NCBI GenBank assembly: GCA_033026295.1
Contig: CM065185.1
Coordinates: 6,448,001 to 6,512,000, forward strand
Direction of reading: 5' to 3'
Length of the DNA: 64,000 nt
Source of the DNA: Channa striata
Lineage: Eukaryota > Chordata > Actinopteri > Anabantiformes > Channidae
Shown here piece after piece: positions 41,146 through 52,943 of the stretch. Under the pieces are notes generated by a model, which was not told where the DNA came from, made no database searches, and saw nothing but the letters and a program-made list of their open reading frames with translations. The position numbers and the translations under genes are program-made. Position 1 is the stretch's first letter, and each line of letters begins with the position of its first letter.

Positions 41146-41231
41146 CAACATTACCAGACGGGTCCAGCTTCCCATTGTGTCTTTTTTTGTGCACAGGCCC
41201 CTGCAGACGTATTATCCTCTCACAGTAATGA
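41146..41231 (-). CDS. Possible upstream exon of the GIMAP-like gene
   Basis: On the minus strand a good donor (GTTG|GTGAGT) lies at 41,146/41,145. The frame ending with one carried base (G) joins the acceptor at 40,664 without a stop and reads KLDPSGNVAVKELTILLVGP, running smoothly into the P-loop strand. The intron would be 481 bases. The upstream boundary is uncertain: a weak acceptor after CCTGATGCAG would start the exon at 41,231, and the frame meets a TGA just beyond. No initiator ATG is visible in this frame, and the ATG at MGSW is in a different frame that would hit a stop after splicing. Confidence 0.35.
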
Positions 41232-42304
41232 CTGCATCAGGGACTCCTCACACAACTCAAAGTCTGACTTTGAGTTTGAGTCTCTCTGGCTGTCTCTTCA
41301 AACTCTGATGGCTTGACTAGTGCATTTTGCTCTTATGCTGACACTGACTGAAGCACTTCCCCGTTTGTGTTGCTGACTCTGCATTCTTCAGGCACATAAA
41401 ACTCGAACATTTTATGATACTTATCAAAACAGTTTGTACTCGCTCTTTCAGTGAGGCTTCAGTTGAATTCTGATGCTTTATTGTTTTATGGAGAGATTCA
41501 CACAGCTCATTGTTGTGGAGCTTTTGACGAGCAACATGGAGCTAATTTATTACTAAGGAGACCAAAGTCCTAGTTTAGAGGAGCTGATTAAGTGATTCTG
41601 TTGAATGTAGCTTGCGTCAGTTATAAGACATTACGTTACATTCTGATTGGCTACTACCCGTGTGTGTAAAGCGTGCAGGGAAACTGCTCGTGTGTTTTAA
41701 ACGACTTCTGCAAGCATCTATAGCAACATCAGCATTTAGGTGCATTGACATGTATATGGGAACATGAGCAATCAATATTAAATCATTTTAGTGCTGTTCA
41801 TAGCAGTTTAACTTCACCAAACAAATTGTGACAGTATTTTCTGTAACAAACAAATGTAGTGATGGAGTGTAAACACACTTATCACCTGACGGAATCTTTA
41901 TGTCCCTTGTTGTGTGTTTAGTTCCTGCTACAGCAGCCTCGTGCTGTTTGTTTACTTCCTCCATTGTTGTTTTACAGCCGTCATAAGAGTTGAACTTTTT
42001 TCTGGTTTACTTTTCATGGTTCATCCACATGATCATTTCGGTAATTGTATTGGTTTCCCCTTTAATTTCTGTACCAGTGCTCACAGTTCGGATCCAACTG
42101 AGCCCATGCACCTCTCTAGTTATAGTTTACTCTGACTGACTGTGTTTATGCACAACAGCTCTCATCTTTAATGCTTTTGTGTCCTGGGATGTTTGTGTGT
42201 CGGCACAAGACAAAGGGTGTATGTTGTTCTTCTTGGAAACGGGGTTTTTACAGTAACTACTTATGCCACATCCAAGTCAGATGCTCATATTCGAGTGTCT
42301 TGTA

Positions 42305-42572
42305 CAGTGGTTCTCAGCCGTGGTCCTCAAGGCCCCCGACCTTTCTGGATTCCCCAAAATAACCCTGTACTACCCACTGCTGATTATCTGGCTCAGGTTT
42401 GTTCAGTCAACAGCAAGGTTAAAGATTGAACCAGTTTGCTTTGTCTTCACCCATCCATCCTCAGCTAATCTGACTTACTAAACACACCTGATCTGAGGTA
42501 ATCAGCAGTGGGTAGTTGGAAAACAAAAAGGGCAAAGCGTCTTGAGGACCAAGGTAGGGAATCCTTGGTCTG
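42305..42572. mobile_element. MITE with long imperfect terminal inverted repeats, hAT-like
   Basis: The left end reads CAGTGGTTCTCAGCCGTGGT followed by CCTCAAGGC. The right end, reverse-complemented, reads CTACCTTGGTCCTCAAGACG. A second matched pair lies further in: TACCCACTGCTGATTA on the left and, on the right, its reverse complement TAATCAGCAGTGGGTA. The inverted repeats together span about 70 bases at each end with mismatches. The CAGTGGTTCTCA terminus resembles widespread non-autonomous hAT elements of fish, but the superfamily call is from memory. It has no coding capacity. Confidence 0.7.
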
Positions 42573-42573
42573 T

Positions 42574-42920
42574 TACCTGAATTTGTTTGGACACACTTTT
42601 TCAATAATTGTTTTCCTTTTTTTTCCTGACTATTTACATTGTAGATTCTCATTGAAGGCATAAAAAGTATGAATGAACAAAGAAAAATTGTAAATATCTA
42701 AAAACACGTGTTATACTTTCGAATCTTCAAAGTAGCCACCCTCTGCTCTGATTACTGCTTTGCACTCTTGACATTCTCCTGATGAGCTTCATGAGGTCGT
42801 CACCGGAAATGGTTTTCACTTCACAGGTGTGGCCTTGTCAGGGTTCATTTGTGGAATTTCTTGCCTTAATGGGGTTGGGAAAATAGAGGAAGGTGTGTCC
42901 AAACTTTTCACTGGTAGTGT
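42574..42920 (-). mobile_element. Internally deleted Tc1-like element
   Basis: The terminal inverted repeats are TTTGGACACAC near 42,586-42,596 and GTGTGTCCAAA near 42,893-42,903, extending imperfectly outwards. Between them, the minus strand can be read as a decayed transposase C-terminus (about 42,719-42,825, with a block like GDDLMKLIRRMSRV), interrupted in frame. The element abuts the MITE at 42,305-42,572. It is probably immobile. Confidence 0.6.
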
Positions 42921-43283
42921 ATCTGCCCTCCTCATCAGCTTACCTCATTCAGTGATGTTCCCGTTACTCAGTCCGACTTGAATGCATTACCAGGCAGCAG
43001 GTATAAACGTTCTGCAATCAGCTGCAGCCTGTACTTCAGGTAAAAGTGCAGGTGAACATTAAAGTACAGCTGTCTTTATCACTAAAGTGAAGCTCTCTTG
43101 CCTCTTCCTGTAGATCAGCTGATTTCTAATTTAAAACCAGGGAGGTGGAGTATTACACACCAGTGTAAAGTTACACCTTTCTGTCTATTTTCCTCCAACC
43201 TCCCGTACCTGTCTCTCTTTCCCCTGCTCCTGGTTTTTATCCTCTGATCTTTTTCCACTGCTTCATTCTGTGTGTGTGAGTGA

Positions 43284-43312
43284 GCACACACACACACACA
43301 CACACACACACA
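43284..43312 (+). repeat. (CA)n microsatellite
   Basis: About 14 CA units, preceded by a short complementary TGTGTGTGAGTGAG segment, so a small hairpin is possible. Confidence 0.9.
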
Positions 43313-46300
43313 GATAAACACGCGCTCTGACCTGACAGGTACAGCCGGCAAAGGATCAGCTGGGTTTTTATCTCAGGCTGTCTGTGCCAGGTTGATGGTC
43401 AGATCCCGCCTGCTGCGTGTGCGCACGTGTCAGAGCTCATGCTTGTTGTATGTGTTAACACGTGGGTGTGTGTGCGTGTGTGTGTGGTTTCTCACCTTCA
43501 CGTAATCCCCCAAGTTCACCCCTTTTCTCTTTTCCACCTTTAACTTTTCCGCCCTCCCTTTGTGTGTTGTTCTCTGCTTTTATCTTTACTCTCTGATCCC
43601 TTCTACCTCCCCTCTCACAGTTTCCCCTGCTTTGTCTTTCTCTCCCCGTTTTTTATTTTATAAACACACATAAACACACAGTAAGATTTACGAATTCTTG
43701 ATAGAATTAAGCGTGTGGTAATTATGTTTTGCCTACATACTGAGGCTGCATAAAAGACAGAAAGTATGTTATAAAGTTAAATATACTTTTGAGTTTTTCA
43801 TTTTCAGCAGATAATAACAAACGTATTATTTATTTGAAATTATATTCTTGGTCATTTGGCAAATACACGTTTATTACTGTCTCTCTCTTTTTGTTGCTGA
43901 AGGCTGATGAGCCAAAACACTGAAGGTCTAACCAAGACAATAAGTCGGGTGAAAAGCTAAAAATGTGGACCTGAGCAGACATTGTGGATTTTCATAATTC
44001 TCTTTTTATATTTCACACACACGTTGCTAAATATAAGAAAACTTTTGCTTTAACAGTCGCATGTTCCTTCTCCTTTCACAATTTCTTCAGCGCGTTGTAC
44101 TTTACCAGTTTACACTCATTCAGTGTCAGACTGACCAAGTAATCCTCGCTCATGTCAGTATGTTTCCCCTCAAATATATGCACAAAATGTCACGGTGGCA
44201 TAAGATCAGCAGTTTGTCTGCAGGTTACACACAGGAATGAAGGATAGTTTATGGTGTTTGCAGAACTGCATGTAAGCAGGAATGGTAATTTGAAGATGTG
44301 CTTAGTAAATTATGCCGACATATTTCCTCTAATGTTGACATTTTTATGAGTAAGGTCGCCTCCCTGCACTTGCAACTGTCAAGGATACCTGAGGGTCAGA
44401 CAGAGCGACTGTGTGCTCTCTCGGCTCCTATTCATCAGCCTCTCTCCTGTTTGTGTCCATCCAACCCTCTCATCTCATGACCTCTTCCCTGCTTCATCTC
44501 CTTTCGTGTCTTTCCTCCTCCCCTGCTCCCTTTATCTTCCCACCTCTCTTTCACATCTTTCCTCCTCCTGTTTCTCTCATCCCTGTGCCTCTCATCCCAG
44601 AGGAGACGGTGAACAGTGGATTTACAGTAATGCAGGACGGTAAGGAGAGAACAGGGCTTTAAAAAGAAACACCGCCATGGCTTATATTACCACCAACTCC
44701 TCTCTAGTAGCCAGCTCTGCCCACAGTGCCTATCTTTCTGTGTTACACTAATGTGGCTAGAAAGATATGAGTCATAGCAAAGGATCTGCACAAACAGTTT
44801 AAGCACAATGTTAGTTTTAGCCAAATATCTCAAAATGGAATTTGCTCAGGGAGGTCTTCAAGGATTTTCACACCCTCCTCCTCTCCTAAATCTGTGTGGG
44901 ATGGACTTAGTACAACTATGTTTCTAGCCATTAGTCCTCCCACCCTGTGGCTGCATCCTTTTTTTAGGACGAGGGTTTTCTAACAAATCCTCCATGGGCT
45001 GTAGCAACACTTAGTGCACTAGTTCTGGACAACAGCTGCTTGAGTTTGTGCTTCAACGTGCTTCAAAGTGCAACTGTGTTAAAAACTGGTCATGTCACAC
45101 AATCTGCGGGGGAAGACGATACAGGACACCACCGGAGGTGCATTAGTTATGGATAACGCTGACTTCCCTCTGTGTCTGTTGAGGCCGAGTTCAGCATCTT
45201 GTGTGTTTTTAGAAACAGGACACTGTACATAGAGTGAGGATTCATCTCCTGCGTTCCCCTGCCGTTATTGTGCTATAGTTCTATAGCTGTGGGGTTTATA
45301 TACAGCACATATAGTAAGTTCAATTTTTGTCTTTGCTGTGTCATGAAGAACAACTTTAACTCAATACGGATGCTTTCGTTCAGAATAATGTTTTGGCTGC
45401 ACTGAAATCCAAGTTTCACAGTTATTGTGCTGTGTTGTTCCACATAAATTATCAGTCCAAGGCATGAAACATGGAACCACTGACTCATTAGTGACCGGTC
45501 AGCATGCCGTGCATTAGAGCTGCCAAAGTAAACCGAGTTTAACTGGTCCCAGAGCACCGCGTTTGACATCATTTTTTATATTCCATATACAGTGGCTGCC
45601 TAATTAGCTCACTTATCTGTCTGTCTTTCTTGGAAAAGTTCTTATTTATGTCAAGTGCAGACAACCATAAACTGCCAGAGACATACTGAGGGTGGTAAAA
45701 GTCCAACATCTTTAAAGTGCTACTGATTTTGCTGCCTTTAGTCAGTTGGCTCCCTACTAGAAAATGATACAACATCTGTAGAAATTGGCTTTAGCTGCTA
45801 AAATAAGTTTGTTTAGTTAGTTGTCACTCTCATGCTCTGCTTGTCAGCTAGAGGATTATTATTAGTGGCTCATATGTTAAAGATGTTAAAATACCTTGTA
45901 GCGTTTATACACTGGTGAGAAATGATTCTCTAAGTCACTGATTGTGACATCTGCCATGCAGCAGCAAACATTTGTTTTTATGAGTGTATGAGTGACATGT
46001 CTTTGCTCCATGATCATGCTGAATTCTTGCCGCAAAGGCTGGATAGTAGAAACGTTCTGAACAGGTACCAAACCGTATTTGAAGAATATTATCACTAGTA
46101 GGACATTATAGTAGACCAAAGTCTCACCTGCTGAAACAAAACTGACTAAAAGTGCTGAGAGTGTGATTTAAGTGAGAAATTCTTACAAGATTTTGAAAGT
46201 GCAAATTACTTGGCAGCTTTAATGTTCGAAGCCATTTCTGTTAGTAACAAAACCAGCTACCCACCACTACTGTAAATGTGACTCTGGCCTTATTTGCCCG

Positions 46301-47379
46301 TAACTGAGCTCTTTAATATGCACGGCAGGGAAACGTTTGCATTTCACACAGTTTCGGTCTTTTATGATCTTCCTTGATTTGGGGATGGGGATGTGTTTGT
46401 TAGTTTTGTTTCCTGTGTTCATGGTGTTGCGTTATGTGTGTGGGCTCTTAGTGTCTGTTTTCCAACCTGTCAGCGTGTTTGCAAGACAGGTTTGTGGATT
46501 TCCTTTTGTGTAAAGCTTTGGTCTTGTATGGGCTTCACATAAACATGGGGGAAAGGCTGCACTGTTCCATCACTGTATAATTAGATTAGAGAGGAAAAAA
46601 TCTCAGGTTTGGTGTAAAATACGTCAGAGGTCACAGCATTGATCTGTGGGTAATTTTAACCTTTCATTACCCTGTGCGCTCTGTACACATACATACTGTG
46701 TGAGCAAACACTGGGTCTGCATGAGTCAAACTTTTACCGTTGTCGTCGTGTGGAAGCCTCGTAATTAAAGCTTTGTTCATTCTTATATTATATTGACTTT
46801 AATTAAAGGATTAAAGGATTACATGCACCTTCAAATTCTTCAACCTCTTGGGCTTTAAAGCACTTCCACAACTACCTGAATAACGATAAAACTGCATTGT
46901 CATCAAGCTAAACAACACAGCCCTGTTTTATCTGCCTCTTGTTGACATTTTGCAGCTAATACAGCTTTCGCCCAACAACCGTGGTTTCTAATGTGCCAGC
47001 AGAGATCAAGGACTCTGACCTTGGAGAGTAGAAAGGGGTAAAAGGATGAAAAGGTGCAGCGAAGAAAGCGTCTTTGCTGGTGGAGAAGCGTTGTAGGAGG
47101 AAAGAGGAGAGAGATGCTTTGTTACCGATGAGATGCCGCTGTGACATAAGAAGGGAGAAAGAGGAGAGGGTTATGTTGCCCTGAGCTTCCTGTTTCATGT
47201 GGAACCTCTGTTTTTGCTGTCTCCCGTTTTAATCAATGCTGCTGGAGATAGCAGTATTTTTTATTGTTGAACTGAATTCAAATTGACTTATGACATCACA
47301 CACCTTTTTCCCGCAGTGACATGGACGTGTTTGCATTCTGATTCAGGCTGACAGTGTCATGTGTGTTTGTATATACATG

Positions 47380-47765
47380 TATATCGATCAGCCGGAAAGA
47401 CGTTGCGTAGCTGCAGTACGGTCAGCGCTCCCACGAACGCCATGAGCGTCAGAACTGGACTGTATGGTCAGGTGCCGGTGTGTCGCTTGCCTGAGGACGA
47501 GATGGCACCAAGATGCATTATGGGAAGATGTCAAGCCGACTGAGGCAGTGTGATGCTTTGGGGAATGTAGTGCTGGGTGTTATTTCGACTGTACCACCTA
47601 TCTACCACCCCTCGATGGAAACCGTGTTCCCTGATGGCAGTGGCACGTGGTTTAAGAACAATAAGTTTGAGGTGTTGACTTGGCCTCTGAATTTTCTTGA
47701 TCTCAAACATTTATTGGATGTGCTGGAAAAACTTGACACAAAAGTAGCTTCTATTTTTGCTTGAG
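47380..47765 (+). pseudogene. Tc1/mariner-like transposase remnant
   Basis: The decayed element starts with ATATCGATCAGCC near 47,380, which resembles the GATCAGCC terminus of a common fish Tc1-like family. The plus strand from about 47,600 reads METVFPDGSGTWF, then NNKFEVLTWPLNFLDLKHLL, then DVLEKLDTK. This parallels the C-terminal DDE block of Tc1-like transposases (W-P-x-x-S-P-D-L-N-P-I-E-x-L-W-D-V-L). The proline-isoleucine-glutamate segment is missing, so the third catalytic acid is lost, and the N-terminal half is not recognisable. It lies in the spsb4 intron in the sense orientation. Confidence 0.65.
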
Positions 47766-48779
47766 TCAACACTGGATCCCAAAGATCCAAAGATCCAGTG
47801 TCAGTTACCTGTTACTTTTCAGACTAATTTTCACTTTCTGAGAGGAACGAACTTGACTTAACATAACAGCTTTCAGTTTCTAAGTGAAATAAAAACTTCA
47901 CACTGCAAGGAGATGCTATCAAATGTACGGTGTCAAACCGAGCTCTGTGTGGCATTTTTTTCTACATGAAAAATAACATGAGCTTTGCTATACTTTATAT
48001 TTCCTAATTCAAAAAGTAAAGACTTTTTTCAGCATCTTTTTTCCCCAACCTCACTGATCATCTGTCAGGCTTTATTTAGCTCCAAGCCCTCCCCTCAGGT
48101 CAATTTTTACATCCATCATAAAAGTGATGCTGCAGTTGCCATTTTCACCCTCTCTCCCATTATCATTGTCTACAGACAATAAATCCTGCTGTGGACTGCT
48201 GAGTGCTGCATCTCATTACAGGCGTCATGTCACACTGTGTGCCCCCATTACTTCTTGTTCCCATCGCAGCAGAGTCGGGTCGCAATTCATATTCACATAA
48301 AAATGTCTCATCAGGAAGGAAGTTCTACACCAGCCAAGATCACATCGCACATGCCATAAATTGGTTATTGCAGAGTAGCCTTCATCAGTAAACCCTCACA
48401 AAATGGCACAAAATGTACAGTGTTATGGTCTGTAATCGTTGTATATATGCATCAGTCACAACAGTTGCTCTCAGGTTTGCAGGTTTGCTATGTGTTTGAA
48501 GGCCCCGGAGAGAAAGCATTTACCATTAGTTCATAATTTTACTTTTTTTTTTTAATTTCCTGCAGTAATGGGCAAGTTTTCCCACAGGGGTCTTTGTGGA
48601 TCCATCGCAAGTCAAACAAATAGTAATTCAGCTTCCGATCAATGAAAGAAAATAGTCTTTATGTGGCCAGAGAAATGTTAAGAGTCACTGAATTCAAACT
48701 TAAAACAAGCAATTAGACTCTAATCTACACTGTAATCTGCATTTAAAGAGTCCCATTAACTCCACAAAGACTTAATGTG

Positions 48780-49620
48780 GTTAAAAAATGCCATCCATCG
48801 CCATTTACGGCATCACTAATGAATTTTCCATGTTTGATCATTTATATTTGTCGTGAAACTCCAGGTAGATGTATTTACATACAGCAATGACATTCTGTCC
48901 TGCAGCATTTCGAAGCATAATTCTTCTTAACACACTCGATATGTAATGATGCAGAGGTAAATGAACTGCTGCTGATCATCCACTGTGAATCTCCTCGTTA
49001 ACATCTCTCAGCACTTGAGGGAAGATGTTTATAGGATAAAACATGATAGAAAACGTGTCATTAAGAATGACATTTTTAACGCATGGAGTCTTCCGATGAA
49101 ATTAGTCAGTCTGGCAAATTTCTTCTATAGTGCAACTTGAGCACATTATGCACATCTGGGAGGCAGCAGATGATTCATGTTAAGATGAGTTCGACTAGAA
49201 AAACAGCAGCTACTGGATCAACTCTAACTAGAGTAAAATTAAGAACAGACACCCACTAACTGGTTGTTAAAGTTGCATCTTTGATGCATTAACACATGTC
49301 AAGCCTTGTGTAATGCAAATTAAAGATAGTATGTGTTTTTCTAACTCATCATAATGTCTTATTTCTCTCTTTGTATTTTATGCCCGATCACAATAATTCC
49401 CGAGGTGAATTCAGTGACTGGTGAAACGGGTCCTTGTGGCTGTTATGTGAAAGATGAGGCATCCAACTGCATTATGACACTCGCTCCACGAAGCCATTAT
49501 GCATAATCCTTTAAATTGATTATGAAGGATTTAATAATGCATCATGGGTATTCTATGGGCCTGGATATTATCTGGCAGACAAACCAAATCTGTTGGGATT
49601 TTTGTTCACACTGAGGTAAA
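48780..49620. promoter_or_regulatory. Candidate conserved non-coding element with palindromic POU-like site
   Basis: This AT-rich block has no recognisable transposon. It contains the perfect palindrome ATTATGCATAAT at 49,496-49,507, then TTAAATTGATTATGAAGGAT and TAATAATGCATCATGGGT within the next 50 bases. Dense homeobox/POU-like sites suggest an enhancer. The call rests on motif appearance only. Confidence 0.25.
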
Positions 49621-50877
49621 AGTGGCTCCTGCTGGAGCTTTCAGAGCTTTCATTTCTTTTTGTTCCTTTCAGGAAGTTCAGTAAATTAATTAAAACTCTA
49701 TGTGGACTGTAGAGACTGTGTGACTCGTGAACTTTTCCTGTAACTTTAACTTTAATTTTATTAAAATGTTAACGCTTATAATAAATTATTATAATCGACG
49801 CATTTTCTAAAGCAACACAAGAATAAAACTCTCACACACACCTTCACAGAGTTGACAGTGGCTTTCTCCTCTTAGCAGCCCCACTGTTGTCTGCTGAAAT
49901 TGGCTGCACATAACTGAGCACTGAAGAGCCTACAAGCGTCCTCAAATTAATTGGATTTGGCACTAAAATTGCTCTCCTCCATAGGTGTGTTCACAGGCAC
50001 ACACACACGCGGCTTACTATAGAAAATTTAATAAATCAGTTTTAACCACAGCGAACGTAAATTTAAATCAGAACCAATGGTTTGTGTTTCCTGTTGACTT
50101 AAATCACCGCTTTGCTCTGGTTGACAGAACACACACATTAAATCTGCATAAAGGCTAATGTGCCAAATACAGTATGTGTGAGAGAAAACGAGGCACATGT
50201 GCCGTCACACAGCTCAAACAAGTGTGTTATGTTGTGTTTTGGCTCGTTTTTCTTTGGTTCGGGGCATATTTAGTTTTGATTATCCACACAATTAAGATTT
50301 CAAATGCTTTTCGCAGGAGATTGTGCCTGTTACTCTAAATGAACACGTTCAAACTAGGTGTTGTACAGACTTTGTACCTCTCTGGTCATCGGTTAGGGAA
50401 GCAGTAAAACCTGCTCACAGTAGCAGCTTGGTCTAAATTTAGAGCTGTTAATGAGGGCCTGCCTTCAAACAAGCTTTCGCAGTGTAACTACCTTAAAGTC
50501 TGACAGTGATCTGAACCTTTATCAGCTGCTCATTATTAGATTGTTTGAATGGGACGGTGAAATGATGGGATGAGTCAGTCTCTGAAAAATTAGCAGACAA
50601 AGAGCTTTCAGCTGTATTATAATGTTGTTGTGTTGGTGCAATAAAGTTTTACTAACTTTCTTTTTCACTTTAAAAAGAAAATGTGTTCTAACAACAAATA
50701 GGTTATATATCGTACAATTATTGTAAGTTACTTTTAACTGTTGATTGTACAAAAACAAGCAATATGAAGGCAATAATTTTTACCTACTATTTTATGGACA
50801 TCGCAGTCCAGGTGTGCAAAGCTCATAGACACTTACCCAAGAGCTTTAACTACTGCCAAAAAGCGTGTACAACAGTC

Positions 50878-50903
50878 TGTGTGTGTGTGTGTGTGTGTGT
50901 GTG
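50878..50903 (+). repeat. (TG)n microsatellite
   Basis: About 13 TG units directly next to the dispersed repeat at 50,903-51,125, whose far end also runs into a short GT tract (51,108-51,124). Confidence 0.9.
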
Positions 50904-51125
50904 GGATTGTCTATAACCTTCTGTGGACCAATTTTGTATTAATACCATTGTTGTGAGGACATTTTAGCTGGTCCACACAACTTCAATTGGCTTTTTGAGG
51001 GTCAAGACTGGGTTTTAGGGTCAGGGTTAGAATTAGCTTTTGCTTAGGGTTAGGGGTCAGGGACTTATTATGTCAGTGAGTGTCCTCACAACAATAGAGA
51101 TTCCAGTCTGTGTGTGTGTGTGTGT
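50903..51125. repeat. Dispersed repeat with degenerate TTAGGG-like core
   Basis: This sits between two GT tracts. It has TGTGAGGACATTTTAGCTGG on the left and GTGAGTGTCCTCACAACAAT on the right, so TGTGAGGACA and TGTCCTCACA are near-inverted. The centre carries degenerate telomere-like units (TTTTAGGGTCAGGGTTAG, CTTAGGGTTAGGGGTCAGGG). I recall similar GT-flanked cassettes as common in fish, but I cannot name the family. Confidence 0.5.
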
Positions 51126-52707
51126 TTGACGTTTCTAAATGACAAATAGCAGGAATACACAGACTGACAGATGTCTCTAATGCCATGTCTTCCAATGCCC
51201 TTCACACCTCGAAGTTTGGATCCATGCAACTTACAAACTCTTTTAGGATAAAGGCTTTAAAGGCGACTTAGTTACTCTAACAGTTTTGGAGATTGGGCAC
51301 ACAGTATCTGATCTGCATTCATTTTCACTGTTTTCCCCGTTCCTTTCTGTCTGAATGACTCCCACTGTGTCTTCTCTTCGCCCACTCATGGGGTTGGTGA
51401 AGGGGGTGGGGGTGTCGCTGAATCCGAGGCTGCACAGTGCAGCACAGTAAGTCATGTGTGCATACACTACATGCCTGACGGTGAGTGTTTCCTCAGGTGA
51501 AAGACTTTGTTGAGTCAGGGGTTTTAATAATGTGCCCCTCCACCTTCTCTACTACACTATGTAATTAGGCCAATCAGACATGGTCATTACAGTTAATTGG
51601 AAATGATGATACTATAAAATCTATGCGGAGGAAGCTGTGAGTCCAAGTTGTTAACACTCAGTGAAGGGAGAAGGACAAAGAGTGTACAATCGATTTTTTC
51701 ATTAGCAGTTTGGGTGCTGGTTTTATTTTGTGTTGTGGTTTAAACTCCTGATAACTAGATAGATTTGTGCTGCTATGACTGCGTAAAATTAACCTTTATA
51801 CTCACATTATATATGTTATGACAGTTTTCTAAAATTAGTTATAAAACTGTTGATTAAATCGGATTGCTTACAGTATTGCAATATATCGAACTGAATCCCT
51901 GAATGATATTGCCAGATTCTTGCTAATACACAGCCCTACATTTTTGAAGCACAGATTACGACTAAGGAAATTTAATTTTTTCAACTGTGTTGTCAGATAA
52001 AATATTGACGATTTGGAGAGACGTTCACAAGAGTGAAGACAATTAAATCAAAATTTTTAGTTGCAAGTTAAGTTTATTGGTGCCATTATAAATACAACAC
52101 TGCAAGTATTTTTTTAGTGGACCAGGGACATCAGGTCTGTGAAGATGTAGAGAAAAAAATATTTTAATAAGCTCCAACTAATGCCAAACTGGATACCAAC
52201 TTTGTTTTTAACTTGCAGATTATCTGGGTCAAGTTGTTTTTTGTTCTGCATTTGGACTAAAGTTTCCTATTGAGGATGTGGGATGCATACAATTATCAAT
52301 CATCACCCAGACATGTATGATATCTGTGCTAAGCTAAAACCGACCAGGCTCTACTGGTGAATTTGTGTAGAAAATAAAGTTGTTGTTTTTTTTATATTTG
52401 TTAAGATTTTGAATTTTGTAAATTATAATAACCACTGTCTTGTTTAGGAAGACCACCACCAGTGTTCAGAGGTGTTTTTTCTAGAGCACTTTATTCCTTT
52501 GTGTAGTTTACTGTTACGTCTAAACTCTTGTTTAAGATGAAGGTCAGTGTAACACAGCTGAATATCCTTAACACAGAAGCTCAGAATTCTGCAAATTATG
52601 AAAAACTCATTCTTACCAATTCAACAGGTCAGTTTAAGCCTTTCAGCTGAGCTGTTCCAGGGGGATTAAAGTGATGGGTGGTGTATTAGTTACAGGTGTT
52701 ACTGGTG

Positions 52708-52730
52708 GTGTGTGTGTGTGTGTGTGTGGG
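52708..52730 (+). repeat. (TG)n microsatellite
   Basis: About 10 TG units grading into GGGTGGGTG, about 210 bases before the last spsb4 exon. Confidence 0.85.
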
Positions 52731-52943
52731 TGGGTGTAAATATTTAAAGAGTTGTGTATCATCTGTCTCTCTGCCACTCTACTTCTGACTTCCGTCCATT
52801 CATACATAACAAATGCATGCTGAGTATAAACAGACACACCCCAAAACAATCATAAGTCACACTTTGTAATGATCCACTGTTTGCCTCACAAACTTCAGCT
52901 TCCTTCTCTGACTTACAAAAAATCCTTCTGTCCTTCTCTGCAG

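Larger units (their letters stand above)
40665..52943 (+). other. spsb4: spsb4 large intron, second part
   Basis: This is the remainder of the intron, ending in the acceptor TTCTCTGCAG at 52,943. Apart from the possible upstream exon of the antisense GTPase gene, no coding sequence was recognised. Contents listed separately are two abutting MITE-like elements (42,305-42,920), a CA microsatellite (43,284-43,312), a Tc1-like remnant (47,380-47,765), a candidate conserved block (48,780-49,620), a GT microsatellite (50,878-50,903) with a TTAGGG-like repeat, and a TG tract (52,708-52,730). Confidence 0.8.
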
